This document shows, piece after piece, positions 45,580 to 54,470 of a DNA stretch of 64,000 nt (within the stretch, counting starts at the first letter, position 1; the number at the start of each line of letters is the position of its first letter). Source of the stretch: Odontocerum albicorne (Eukaryota > Arthropoda > Insecta > Trichoptera > Odontoceridae). Below the pieces are notes generated by a model, which was not told where the DNA came from, did not search any database, and was given only the letters and a program-made list of their open reading frames with translations. The DNA lies in the NCBI GenBank assembly GCA_949825065.1, contig OX463847.1:32812115-32876114 (forward strand), written 5' to 3'. Made by a program: the position numbers and the translations under genes.

Positions 45580-45990
45580 TTTGTTGCACACATACCATAT
45601 ATGCGCAAGTCAATTTTTGGGTAGGTAGACAGGCCATATATCCAGGCTTTTTCAATGCCTTTAACCCTTTTCAACATCTATACACCTCGTCATACGTTCT
45701 CTTTTGCTTGTCACAAATCTTATCTTTCCCCAAGTTTAATTTCTTGAAGAATTGTTTAAATTATTTTTTTACATACTATCTCGCCATATCCCTTTTTGGG
45801 CAAGCAGAAAGGTATCACCTCTAGATCTTTTTCCACGTCTTTTATTCCTCCAGTTAAAATATTTCGATACAACCTTTACAATTTATATCGCCTTTTGATT
45901 ACAAATACATAACAACCCCTCAATTTTCTGATATTTTTGTACATGAAATACTTTTTTTCTTCGGTCTTGTTTTCGCTCACCGTTCATTTT
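45580..45990 (-). mobile_element. two divergent LINE-A-type ends in tandem
   Basis: Minus strand; GGGTAGGTAGACAGGCCATA and TATACACCTCGTCATACGTT, then again GGGCAAGCAGAAAGGTATCA and CCTCCAGTTAAAATATTTCG at 45795. Resembles the divergent copy at 18.9 kb. Confidence 0.55.
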
Positions 45991-46067
45991 AGACATTTAT
46001 TTGTGTGGTAAGTATTTAATAACTCATTTTATAAATGTGGGAAACCCCCTTCAAGATCCTTTCCTTA

Positions 46068-46588
46068 GGCCGAGGCCACACCAAAGTGCTTTGTTAGGTG
46101 CTAGGCTACGTTTTACGTGACTCATATACTAGGTGACTTCATGCTTGGCCACACCAAAGTGCTTCGCACAAATTCATTTAACATTTGGGAGCGGTTGAGT
46201 CAACAAACGATGCCTCTCTCAAAACTAACCAATTTCATTAAAACTTATCATTTTTATTTACTTCCTGTGCAACTTCATTCTAAAGTGATTTTATTACACG
46301 TACATTTTTGTATAATTTATTCGATGGGTTCCACAAAGGCTCCCTTTTATACAAAGCTGTTATTAAAACTTCCGCCATCTTGTAAAATCACGGTGACACA
46401 ATAAAATTAACCCACACGTCTGTTCGCTAAGAGATTCACTCGGTGACTAATCGTCATGTAGTGTGGCGCGAAGCATGCAGTGTGGCCTTTGCGATAGTAT
46501 GCGGTGCGTTGGCTCGCTAGGATATGTCGCTTAACTCGCAGCGTAGCTCTAAGCACCAAGCGAGGCTCCTACCTGTGTGGCCTCGGCC
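46068..46588. mobile_element. PIF/Harbinger-type non-autonomous element
   Basis: Ends GGCCGAGGCCACAC (46068-46081) and its exact inverse GTGTGGCCTCGGCC (46575-46588), each flanked by TTA (46065-46067, 46589-46591), the 3-bp target size of PIF/Harbinger elements. Subterminal words repeat: GGCCACACCAAAGTGCTT occurs at 46074 and 46146, and AGTGTGGC occurs several times near the right end. Length 521 bp, no transposase; the ORF at 46117-46404 is incidental. Confidence 0.85.
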
Positions 46589-46649
46589 TTAATGTTTCTG
46601 TTTATTTCTCGTAGAAATAAGCAGACACATTAAGAATGGAATCGTCAAG

Positions 46650-46745
46650 ATATTGAGCGTCTTTGAAGAGAATCTGTTCTATAAACGGTGCGATATAATT
46701 TGTCCTTTTATTATTGTAATTATTATTATAAAAAAACGATGCGAG
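46650..46745 (+). mobile_element. LINE-K 3' tail only
   Basis: TTGAGCGTCTTTGAAGAGAA, TCTGTTCTATAAACGGTGCG, ATATAATTTGTCCTTTTATT, then an ATT microsatellite. Confidence 0.75.
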
Positions 46746-46949
46746 TTAAATTAGCAATTTAAACTACAAAAAAAATTAAGATTTAATTTTGGCAAAACTC
46801 ATCTTCGTATTCGTACTTTAATGAAGATAGTTTACATTAGATACAGGTTTAACCTAAATCAAATAACAAAGATTTTTTAAATTAAAAGTCTAAATATACC
46901 ATAATGACAACAGGAGCAACGTTACTCATGCTTCCCTGCAAAGTGGCTC

Positions 46950-47185
46950 AGTTATACCTACAAAATTTATTTAGGAGTTCAATTATCAATTTAACCAACA
47001 AGATTTGGAAGATACTGATTATAGAAAATTCTTTCAACAAGGTCATTCCGTGTGCGATTGGTGATGATCTTAACAGCTCAGTTCATGAATACGGCACCGA
47101 ATACAACATTAATTCACGATGGCGATACTAATTTTCCAGAACATTAAAGAAAAGTTTTTCAATCAACAAATGGTTTACTATTTCT
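46950..47185 (-). pseudogene. LINE J2 C-terminal fragment
   Basis: GGTCATTCCGTGTGCGATTG, GTGATGATCTTAACAGCTCA, GTTCATGAATACGGCACCGA match the 16076-16260 copy (GGTCATTCCGCGTGCGATTG, GTGACACTCTTAATAGCTCA). On the minus strand this is the PYLRTELLR-SPIARGMT region. The plus-strand ORF is a shadow. Confidence 0.75.
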
Positions 47186-47249
47186 TCAGTTGGAAATTTG
47201 TATGTATGTGCGTATATCTCTTCAAACGCTTAAGGAGTAATATTCAAGC

Positions 47250-47470
47250 ACACCTCCTCATTGGCCTGGCTGGTAAGACGCTTGTCTCCCAGCCTGGAGT
47301 TTGCGGGTTCAATTCCCATTGGAAAGATAGTGTTATAATTATTCGCTCGGGCGTTGCAATAGCCGCCATACGTAATTTGTTTGATATTAGTGTGTATCGG
47401 TTCCAAGATAGAGTGCCCTTGATGAGAGTTAGCTCTCTAAACGACGCTATATAAAATTGTCCTTTGAATC
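47250..47470 (+). mobile_element. chimeric SINE S2: S1-type tRNA head with LINE-K tail
   Basis: Head 47253-47325: CCTCCTCATTGGCCTGGCTG, GTAAGACGCTTGTCTCCCAG, CCTGGAGTTTGCGGGTTCAA, TTCCCATTGGAA, clearly S1-like with readable A and B boxes (GGTTCAATTCC). Instead of the S1 body it continues ATTATTCGCTCGGGCGTTGC and ends GTGCCCTTGATGAGAGTTAG, CTCTCTAAACGACGCTATAT, AAAATTGTCC, which is the LINE-K 3' tail. The two overlapping ORFs are artefacts. Confidence 0.8.
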
Positions 47471-48084
47471 GAATGAAGCACTGATATATTTGTTCAAATG
47501 ACATTTTTATTTTCTCCTGTTACATAATTTCACAGGAGAAGATAAAAATGTCCTGTAAAAAACTCAATTTCATCTTATCTCATTACTGATAAAAAACATC
47601 GATTTTCAGCAACGATTGACTTGTTACAAATCCATTCAATAAATCTTATGTCAATGGACCATTTTAATGCATTCATGGCTTTTTTGATATTGTCCCTTTG
47701 AATTATGACCACATTTTGTTAGGACTATCGGAGAATAAAGGGTGTTGGATCGTATGACACGTGTTATAAGTTACCCTGTAAATCCTCTTTTATTGCCTTT
47801 TTATGAACATCCCACCTTTCTGGGAAGATATTCTGTCGGAGATCCTTGATAGGATTCTCAACAGGAGGCTTAACTAGAAAGGTTCTAAAATATTTTTCAT
47901 CAACACCATATTCCGATCAGATTTTTAAATTTGAATTTTTAATAAGTAATGAAGGAGTGTTCTACATTATAAGTTTCGATGCGCGAGATATAGCTGATAA
48001 ATTTCAAGGGAGAGGGCGAAATTATTTGGACATGTTAAAGACAAATCATCAGAATACATCAGAAATGTAGCATTAATTCTCAGT
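47471..48084. other. unassigned interval
   Basis: The short inverted words ACATTTTTATTTTCTCCTGT and ACAGGAGAAGATAAAAATGT at 47499-47551 form a hairpin. The ORF at 47846-48070 is unrecognised and could be decayed LINE J3 sequence, being immediately upstream of it. Confidence 0.4.
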
Positions 48085-48870
48085 CTCTGGCTATAGACCA
48101 ACCAATCTCTGCTCTTTCCAATTCTGGACTATGCGGACGTATGTTACTTGGATGTTACAGAGGAACAGCTGGACAAATTACAGCGTCTTCAAAATGTGTG
48201 TCAAAGATTTATTTTCAACCTACGAAAGTACGATCATATAACTTCATACCAGAAGGCATTGAACTGGTTGAATGTTAGAAATAGACGCCAAATTCACATA
48301 CTGTCTCTATTGTATAATATCCTTAACTGTCCCGCCATACCCTCTTATCTAGCCGAAATTTTTTAGCGTCTTTCCAATTATGGATTAGCGCTACGCTCAA
48401 ATAGAGATTGTTTATTGGCCTTTCCAGTTCACCGCTCCTCTTTCTTTACGTCGTCCTTTACTGTCCATGCAGTGAGACTCTGGAATCAGTTACAAACTAA
48501 TATAAGACTCGCTCCGTCCTTGGCATGCTTTATGAAGCTACTGAAAAAAACTCTTAATTTCTAGTCAGTAAAATAACGTGTTTCATTCCTGATTTTTCTT
48601 TTCCTTTCCTCTACACCATTCTTTCCTTTCATTTTGATTGATGATATCTCACTTTATATGGAAAATAATGTTCGGGTGATTGTCCGTCTTTGTGGGGTTC
48701 GTGGGCATGTTCTCACGTATATGTTTATGGATTTCGTGAGGATGGATAGTCATTTGAATGATTTATGCGACCACGTAACTTGCTTCATTTACTTTTGTCT
48801 GGTTGGTTGGAAGAGATTGCCGCCTGACAATAAACCCGCCAGATTGTATTGCAATAAAAGTGTTAAATAA
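48085..48870 (+). pseudogene. LINE J3, 3' end of ORF2 with complete 3' UTR
   Basis: ORF2 reads PILDYADVCYLDVTEEQLDK, LQRLQNVCQRFIFNLRKYDH, YQKALNWLNVRNRRQIHILS, LLYNILNCPAIPSYLAEIF. One stop (48364) follows, then LALRSNRDCLLAFPVHRSSF, AVRLWNQLQTNIRLAPSLAC, FMKLLKKTLNF and the family stop at 48562-48564. This is the post-RT thumb region of Jockey/CR1-type LINEs (LDY-D ... LQ--QN-C-RFI; RLWN-L--NIR ... F---LK). The 3' UTR runs to GACCACGTAACTTGCTTCAT, TTACTTTTGTCTGGTTGGTT, GGAAGAGATTGCCGCCTGAC and AAAAGTGTTAAATAA. Only one internal stop, so this is fairly recent. Confidence 0.85.
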
Positions 48871-48884
48871 ATTAATAGACCAGA

Positions 48885-49425
48885 GGTATATATGTATGTA
48901 TGTGGTGAGGAACGATAGAAGAACCATCGGGCTTGTCGAACAAGACGTTCAGGACAGAGCGAAGTAGAGAAGGATGCATATTAAAATGGGAAGATTGGTT
49001 ATAAGAAAAAGAATTTAAAGTATGATTTTTTAATAGATATAGTAAAATGAAGTAGTTAAAAGATTCATAGCCATTATTGTTGTCTGGACTAAGAAAGTAC
49101 AAGTGAATAGTTGTGAAAATTATATTCTTTTATTTCATGCTCGTTCATAATTTTCATTGGTGTTAGTTTTAATGTTTTTTTTTGTTTTTGTTGGATATTT
49201 TTACTGTGGGATACAGGCATTCCGCTATTTCTATCAATCCTCTCATACATGCCTTTAATATCATTATTTGCAAATTGATGTAGCGAAATCAAAGTTATGG
49301 TTATAGAAAGAGGTGTGGTAAAAAGTGTACGCGATGTATGGGTTAACTCAGAGAAAATGGAGCAGGTTGACGACTTGGCAGTCTGCCCCTCGGCCTATCC
49401 CAACAAGGATATACTGTGATGGTAT
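48885..49425 (+). mobile_element. two short LINE tail fragments
   Basis: 48890-48985 reads (broken) GNDRRTIGLVEQDVQDRAK, RRMHI, a WxDDV--D-A-WRR-type end. 49310-49425 ends CTCGGCCTATCCCAACAAGG and GTGATGGTATGTATAA, a LINE-A-like terminus. Low conservation. Confidence 0.4.
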
Positions 49426-49654
49426 GTATAATTTAGAAGTCGATTGTTTGTTAAGTGATATTCCTCGCGAACTCGATGTAGCTCTATTGGTAGAACGTAT
49501 ATATTCCAATACCTGTGTTTAGGGTCCTATTCAGGATTCTACTCAACTATCAGTAAAGTAAAAAAATTGCTTGCTGTATAAAAAAATAAGTGTCATATAA
49601 AACTCAACTCTTAAACGGTGCTTTTAGAGTCCGTTACCTTTTAAAATTAGGATT

Positions 49655-49790
49655 ATGTAGGTAAGACGTCTGTCTTCCGACCCGTGTGTTGAGGGTGCAA
49701 TTCCCGTTGGTACCTAGATATTTTGAAAAAAGGTACCAGCCTTGTTTTCACTTAAGGTTCGTTGAAGATTTTTCTAGTTAATTCAAATCA
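49655..49790 (+). mobile_element. tRNA-derived SINE S1, 3'-truncated
   Basis: Head TAGGTAAGACGTCTGTCTTC, B-box relic GGTGCAATTCCCGTTGG, body AAAAGGTACCAGCCTTGTTT, TCACTTAAGGTTCGTTGAAG. The tail is lost at about 49785. Confidence 0.7.
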
Positions 49791-49799
49791 AACAACAAT

Positions 49800-49880
49800 T
49801 CTACAAAGCGCTGTTTAGAGAGCAAATTCTCTTCAAAGGCGCTCTGAAACGTGACTCGAACCCTCTATTACTAAATAAAT
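49800..49880 (-). mobile_element. LINE-K 3' tail only
   Basis: Minus strand: AAAGCGCTGTTTAGAGAGCA, AATTCTCTTCAAAGGCGCTC, TGACTCGAACCCTCTATTAC. Confidence 0.7.
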
Positions 49881-49919
49881 TTCGTCTGAGAGCTATAGTA
49901 ACGCCCGTGCGAATCATCT

Positions 49920-50110
49920 ATATCAGTTAACCTTGTGGGATTATTGCCATATGGCAATTACCTCCGATTAACCAGAAATATGTTCATGAGGCCTTAAGTG
50001 AAAATCAGACTGAAAATATTTTTTTTAATCTGGGTTCCAGTGGGAATTGAACCCGCCAAATGTGGATCATAAAACAGAAGTCTTACCAACTAAACCATAG
50101 AGGTTAGTCG
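49920..50110 (-). mobile_element. tRNA-derived SINE S1, near full length
   Basis: Tail 49930-49982 (CTTGTGGGATTATTGCCATA, TGGCAATTACCTCCGATTAA, CCAGAAATATG), body GCCTTAAGTGAAAATCAGAC, linker, head GGAATTGAACCCGCCAAATG and GTCTTACCAACTAAACCATA, GAGG. Confidence 0.85.
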
Positions 50111-50540
50111 GAATAGATTGCCGTTTAATTAAAAGGTTTTATTGCATACAATGATAAATGAATATAATACAAAAATAGAATGTATCGTAGACAAATCATT
50201 TTATTTAATAAAATCATGTTGCAGGATCCAAATACTTTGAGAAATACTGAATTTAAGACCACCCTGTTTATTGAAAAGAAGAAGATTAAAATACGTTTTA
50301 TAATTGGTCTCTTAAAAAGGATACAAAAAGGAGTAAACTCATGTTTTGACACTTCAATAGCACTCCATTGTATCCATTAAATGGTCGTAGGACAACAAAT
50401 TTCAGGTTTTACTATTTATATTCTCATTTTATATCAGCCATTGTATGTGATCAATAAAACATTTAATACTCGTAACAGTATCATCATCATCAGGCCTTAG
50501 AATAATACAATAACAAATTATTTTCGTATAATATTTTTTA
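50111..50540. other. unassigned interval
   Basis: Overlapping short ORFs on both strands at 50125-50380 have no family signature. Octamer scar at 50467. Confidence 0.3.
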
Positions 50541-50755
50541 TTTAACTACGTAATATAAAAGTACGAGTATATCCCCAAAATATTAAACGACGTAATATAA
50601 AAGTACGAGTATATCCCCAAAATATTAAACTACGTAATATAAAAGTACGAGTATATCCCCAAAATATTAAACTACGTAATATAAAAGTACGAGTATATCC
50701 CCAAAATATTAAACTACGTAATATAAAAGTACGAGTATATCCCCAAAATAACATG
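50541..50755. repeat. 42-bp tandem repeat, five units, each with the octamer
   Basis: Unit ACTACGTAATATAAAAGTAC, GAGTATATCCCCAAAATATT, AA; five copies differ by only one or two bases (GACGTAAT in one). 42 is divisible by three, which explains the repetitive ORF on the minus strand. Near-identity implies recent expansion. Confidence 0.9.
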
Positions 50756-50899
50756 ATTTAATATGTTTTATTAACAGTGGAGATTCCAGAAGTGAAAGTC
50801 TTAAGTTATTTATGGAAATATTGATAAATGAAATGTTAACCAAGGTCTTAATAAATACTTCATAACTTATTAAGCACAATGGTGTGCTTGATGTGTGCT

Positions 50900-50990
50900 T
50901 GACGCCTTTCTGAATTGTTGGAAGAATTGCCACGTGAGTATAAACTAGTTATGTTGTACTGTATATGTGTGAAATAATATAATACAATTT
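50900..50990 (+). mobile_element. S1/J3-type 3' tail only
   Basis: TTGTTGGAAGAATTGCCACG, TGAGTATAAACTAGTTATGT, TGTACTGTATATGTGTGAAA. Too short to tell S1 from J3. Confidence 0.55.
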
Positions 50991-50994
50991 AATG

Positions 50995-51360
50995 GTGGCC
51001 ATCTTAATGTGTGGAAGCTAAGCCTGGGCATTGAAATAGAAGTGATACGAGCTGAATAAATGTGGTAGAAATACGTGCCTTGCACATCATATCTGATATT
51101 TCAATTTAAGACAGATAAAGAAGTAGTTGGATAAAAGGTAATTTTTTGTTGTAGAATTCAGAAAGGAATGCTAAGATAGTTTGTTACATTGAAAAAATGA
51201 GTTACGAAAGACTTAAAAAAACAAATATGCTAACGAAAATTAAAAAAAAATGATGTAGAGTGAGGAAAAGGTATACCGAGGAAAGGGTGGAAGGAAATAG
51301 TTGGAAAAAATTCAGGGAGATTGATGTTTAAGATGAGATTTATGGAAGGCATATGATTTA
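50995..51360 (+). mobile_element. LINE-A fragment, strongly decayed
   Basis: GGCCATCTTAATGTGTGGAA, TAGAAATACGTGCCTTGCAC, TGCTAAGATAGTTTGTTACA, GAGTTACGAAAGACTTAAAA, GGAAAGGGTGGAAGGAAATA follow the order of LINE-A segments. Confidence 0.6.
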
Positions 51361-51537
51361 TAATCGTATGCCATAGATATGTATAAACAATCTTATGATA
51401 TCTGAACATCATTTATGTAATAATTTGTAAACTTTCATTCTTAACAGCCCTAATGAATCAGTGGAAAAAATAACATAGAATTTCTAATAAAAACAAAAGT
51501 TTCCATAAATTGTAATATTTTTTTGTAAAAGTATTTC

Positions 51538-52025
51538 AAACTATTTACAATATCTCTGTTTGTAGCCAAAACTGTGATATTTATAATAAAAACACATTCT
51601 GATATAAAATATTTACAGTATTTTTTTTGTAGCCAAAACTGCGATATTTATATTGTAATAAAAAAGCATTCTGATAAAAAATATTTACAGTATTTTTTTT
51701 GTAGGCAAAACTGCGATATTTATATTGTAATAAAAACACATTCTGATATAAAATATTTACAGTATTTTTTTTGTAGCCAAAACTGCGATATTTATATTGT
51801 AATAAAAACGCATTCTGATAAAAAATATTTACAATATTTCTTTTTGTAGCCAAAACTGCGATATTAACAATAAAACACACCCTGATGTAAAATATGTACT
51901 GTATTTTTGTTTGTAGCGTAAACTGCGATATTTATAATAAAAACGCATTGCAATATAAAATATTTACAGTATACCTGTTTGTAGTGTAAACTGCGATATT
52001 TATAATAAAACCGCATTCTGATACA
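51538..52025. repeat. tandem repeat of about 72 bp, six to seven units
   Basis: Unit core: TTTGTAGCCAAAACTGCGAT, ATTTATATTGTAATAAAAAC, GCATTCTGATATAAAATATT, TACAGTATTT. Inner units are nearly identical; outer ones (51540, 51900, 51970) diverge, as expected for an array homogenised from the centre. The two long mirror ORFs come from the multiple-of-three unit. Confidence 0.9.
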
Positions 52026-52374
52026 AAAAAGTTATGAAACTTAAAAAATAAAGTATTTTGTTTTCTCAAATGAGGTTAAAGCTGTGAATTTAAAAAAAAT
52101 CTTAAACGATTCCAGGCATTTTATAAGCTTGTTGTTTTCATGCGGGAATTTGAATTATGTCTTTTAACCCTCTATTAGAAGCCATACAATAGAAAATAAA
52201 TAAATTAAGATAAAAAATTAACAAAAGGTAAACTTGAGTGTTTGTTTGCCTTAATTTTTTAGGGTTCGATATTTTTTTAATGCTGCTGATTGAAAATAAA
52301 TCCGTAAAATTAATATTTTTGGCAACCTCAATTTCGTTGACTGGTTGCATAAAAGTATTGAAGGAGACTGTTTT

Positions 52375-52480
52375 GAAATTGGAATGGGTCGTGGATGTTT
52401 TGAGATTGGAATGGATCGTGGAAGTTTTGAGATTGGAATGGATCGTGGATGTTTTGAGATTGGAATGAATTGTGGATGAA
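52375..52480. repeat. 27-bp tandem repeat, four units
   Basis: GTTTTGAGATTGGAATGGAT, CGTGGAT repeats with small changes. On the minus strand it encodes a nine-residue repeat (STIHSNLKT), but that 162-codon ORF runs into a SINE/LINE tail at 52570-52626, so I do not regard it as a gene. Confidence 0.85.
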
Positions 52481-52569
52481 ACAAACTCATTTACGTCAAT
52501 GTTAATTTTCAAATTTAGTCCCACTACTATCATAAAATTTGTCATCGATTTAAAATTATAAACATTACA

Positions 52570-52640
52570 AAAGCTAGTTGGTTGGAAGAAGTTGTTGCAT
52601 AGCAATATATCTAACAGGTGTATCATGTGAAATTATGCAC
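52570..52640 (+). mobile_element. S1/J3-type 3' tail only
   Basis: AAGCTAGTTGGTTGGAAGAA, GTTGTTGCATAGCAATATAT, CTAACAGGTGTATCATGTGA. Decayed. Confidence 0.55.
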
Positions 52641-52669
52641 ATAATACAAAATAATAAAAAATAAAATAT

Positions 52670-53095
52670 GTTTTCAAAAGTTTCGGCTTTCATTTTGTGG
52701 AACATCATATTTTAGAATATAACGATGAATTACTTTGTTACATCACTTATGATTACATTAATCACCGCTTCAAGTGTTCCTACCTCCTATCCCGAGGTTT
52801 TCTTAAGGCGGATTGATCTCAGTTTGTTGGAAAAATAGTGATATTCTGTATCGAAAGTGTGTGTGGTTTATTGACCCAAAGGGATTTCACCCCTTTTAAA
52901 CATTTTCTTTTGTGTCAATATACCATATACACTTGTAATGTAACGTGACATTATTTTGACCTAGGCACTGCTCTCGTAACAAACCGAGATCATATCGCCT
53001 GAAGAGAGGCTCGGGATATTAGGTAGAAATATGTGCAGCAGAGATTAATGTAATTAATGGAATAACAAAGTAATTAATTGTTAAATATAAAAAAA
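52670..53095. mobile_element. foldback element with arms of about 130 bp
   Basis: The left arm 52715-52840 (GAATTACTTTGTTACATCAC, GATTACATTAATCACCGCTT, TTCCTACCTCCTATCCCGAG, GCGGATTGATCTCAGTTTGT) is matched by the inverted right arm 52960-53085 (top AACAAACCGAGATCATATCG, GGCTCGGGATATTAGGTAGA, GATTAATGTAATTAATGG, AACAAAGTAATTAATTG) at roughly 75% by eye. The loop of about 115 bp has no ORF. Confidence 0.75.
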
Positions 53096-53755
53096 ATCTT
53101 TTCAATTTATGGTAAAAATTCTATTTGAGCCATTACGGGTTAAATGTATGAATATACTACGAGTATAATATACAAAGTTCATGAAGGGACCAAATCAAAA
53201 CTATTGTTGGGTAAAAATTCAATGTGCGTGAGCATGTCCAACCCCACTTAAGGGACTCGCAATGGGTCTGTTAAACCCCCTTTCCTATGGCGAACTTTGA
53301 AATATTTATGGTGACACAATGGTTTATGGGATATTTGTGATAATTTTATTATATTTGTGTAAACAAACTGTATTGGTGTGTTATCCCGTGGCTCATGATT
53401 TGTAAAATAAATCATCATAGGAAATAAATACTAACTCCATCATTCCAAGTAGTTAGCAACCCCCGTGGCATAGTTGATAAAATTGTATGAGATTCTATAC
53501 CCGTTGGTGCCAAAAAAGAAATGTCCCAATCGGGTTCAAGAGTTCGTCTAGTAATCATAATCGCATGCGCTAAAATGGTAAGAAAGGTGTTGTTAGCCTA
53601 CTTGATGTTGTGTTTTATTCACGCGCGATGACGAACTAGGATTTACGTGCCTACTTAAGTGGTTCTATATCTAATGGTTCGATTAATGAAACCAAATACA
53701 ATATTTACTCCCATCCACGCTCTTCAACGTATCCACATTTTCAATGCAGGTATGT
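53096..53755. other. mostly unassigned
   Basis: Octamer scar at 53158. A possible S1 head remnant is at 53455-53510 (CAACCCCCGTGGCATAGTTG, TTCTATACCCGTTGG). 53220-53310 is GC-richer and unidentified. Confidence 0.35.
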
Positions 53756-53759
53756 TAAT

Positions 53760-53932
53760 TAATTAGTTGTTATAATTTATCAAAAGTTGTTGGCTTTAGC
53801 TTTGTGGAACTCCATATTAGAATATTTAACAATAAACTGCTTTGTTATTTCCCTGATTATATTTACTCCAGCTTCAACGTGTTTCTACCTCCCATACAGT
53901 GGATCTCTTCAGGTGGATTTTGGGGCATTATA
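53760..53932. mobile_element. single arm of the foldback element
   Basis: TTATCAAAAGTTGTTGGCTT, TGTGGAACTCCATATTAGAA, CTGCTTTGTTATTTCCCTGA, TTCTACCTCCCATACAGTGG, TCTTCAGGTGGATTTTGG. Cut on the right by a LINE J3 tail. Confidence 0.65.
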
Positions 53933-54045
53933 TATTTATTTATTAAACACTTTCATTGCAAATACAATCTGGCGGGCTTATTGCCTGGCGGCAATCTCTT
54001 CCAGCCAACCAGACAAAGTAAATAAAGCAAGTTACATGGTCGCAA
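53933..54045 (-). mobile_element. LINE J3 3' tail only
   Basis: Top strand AAACACTTTCATTGCAAATA, CAATCTGGCGGGCTTATTGC, CTGGCGGCAATCTCTTCCAG, CCAACCAGACAAAGTAAATA, AAGCAAGTTACATGGTCGC. The last phrase identifies J3. Confidence 0.75.
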
Positions 54046-54054
54046 AAAAGCCTT

Positions 54055-54470
54055 CTCATACAACTGGTCTTTCTCTACCATGCTTTTCACTCAAATTTGC
54101 AATGTATATTTGTTTTGCTAATATTTCTTCATTCATTCATCCTACATGCTTAAACCAACTCAGAGTGCTGTCTTGATCTTATTTAATACACCGATCAGTC
54201 TTAAATTATCATTCTTTAACCAGTTCATTTCATACTGTTAAACCTATATTTATTTATTTATTTATATGTATTTTTCTCAGTGCACAAATTTCTACTGCAT
54301 TTATTCGTCCCATTTTAATATCTTTCAACGCCCACTTTTCACTTCTATACATCGAAGTTGGTGCTGGAATACTCTTCGATTCGAGTATATATGAATTAGT
54401 GCTCCATCGACTTTGTTTCTTATCGCTACACGACCTTCGATGTTTCTTGTAACTCTTCCATCATCTGAGA
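54055..54470 (-). mobile_element. LINE-A fragment
   Basis: Top strand CATGCTTTTCACTCAAATTT, CTTCATTCATTCATCCTACA, TGCTTAAACCAACTCAGAGT, CTTTCAACGCCCACTTTTCA and CATCGAAGTTGGTGCTGG. The terminal TATG end is absent; an ATTTATTTATTT stretch is inserted near 54245. Confidence 0.7.

Noticed and set aside
51574..51880. Mirror ORFs with 24-residue repeats on both strands
   Set aside because: Produced by the 72-bp tandem array, a multiple of three without stops; both strands open is a composition effect.
52138..52626. 162-codon minus-strand ORF with a nine-residue repeat
   Set aside because: The repeat is a 27-bp minisatellite and the N-terminal part is a SINE/LINE tail; no known domain.
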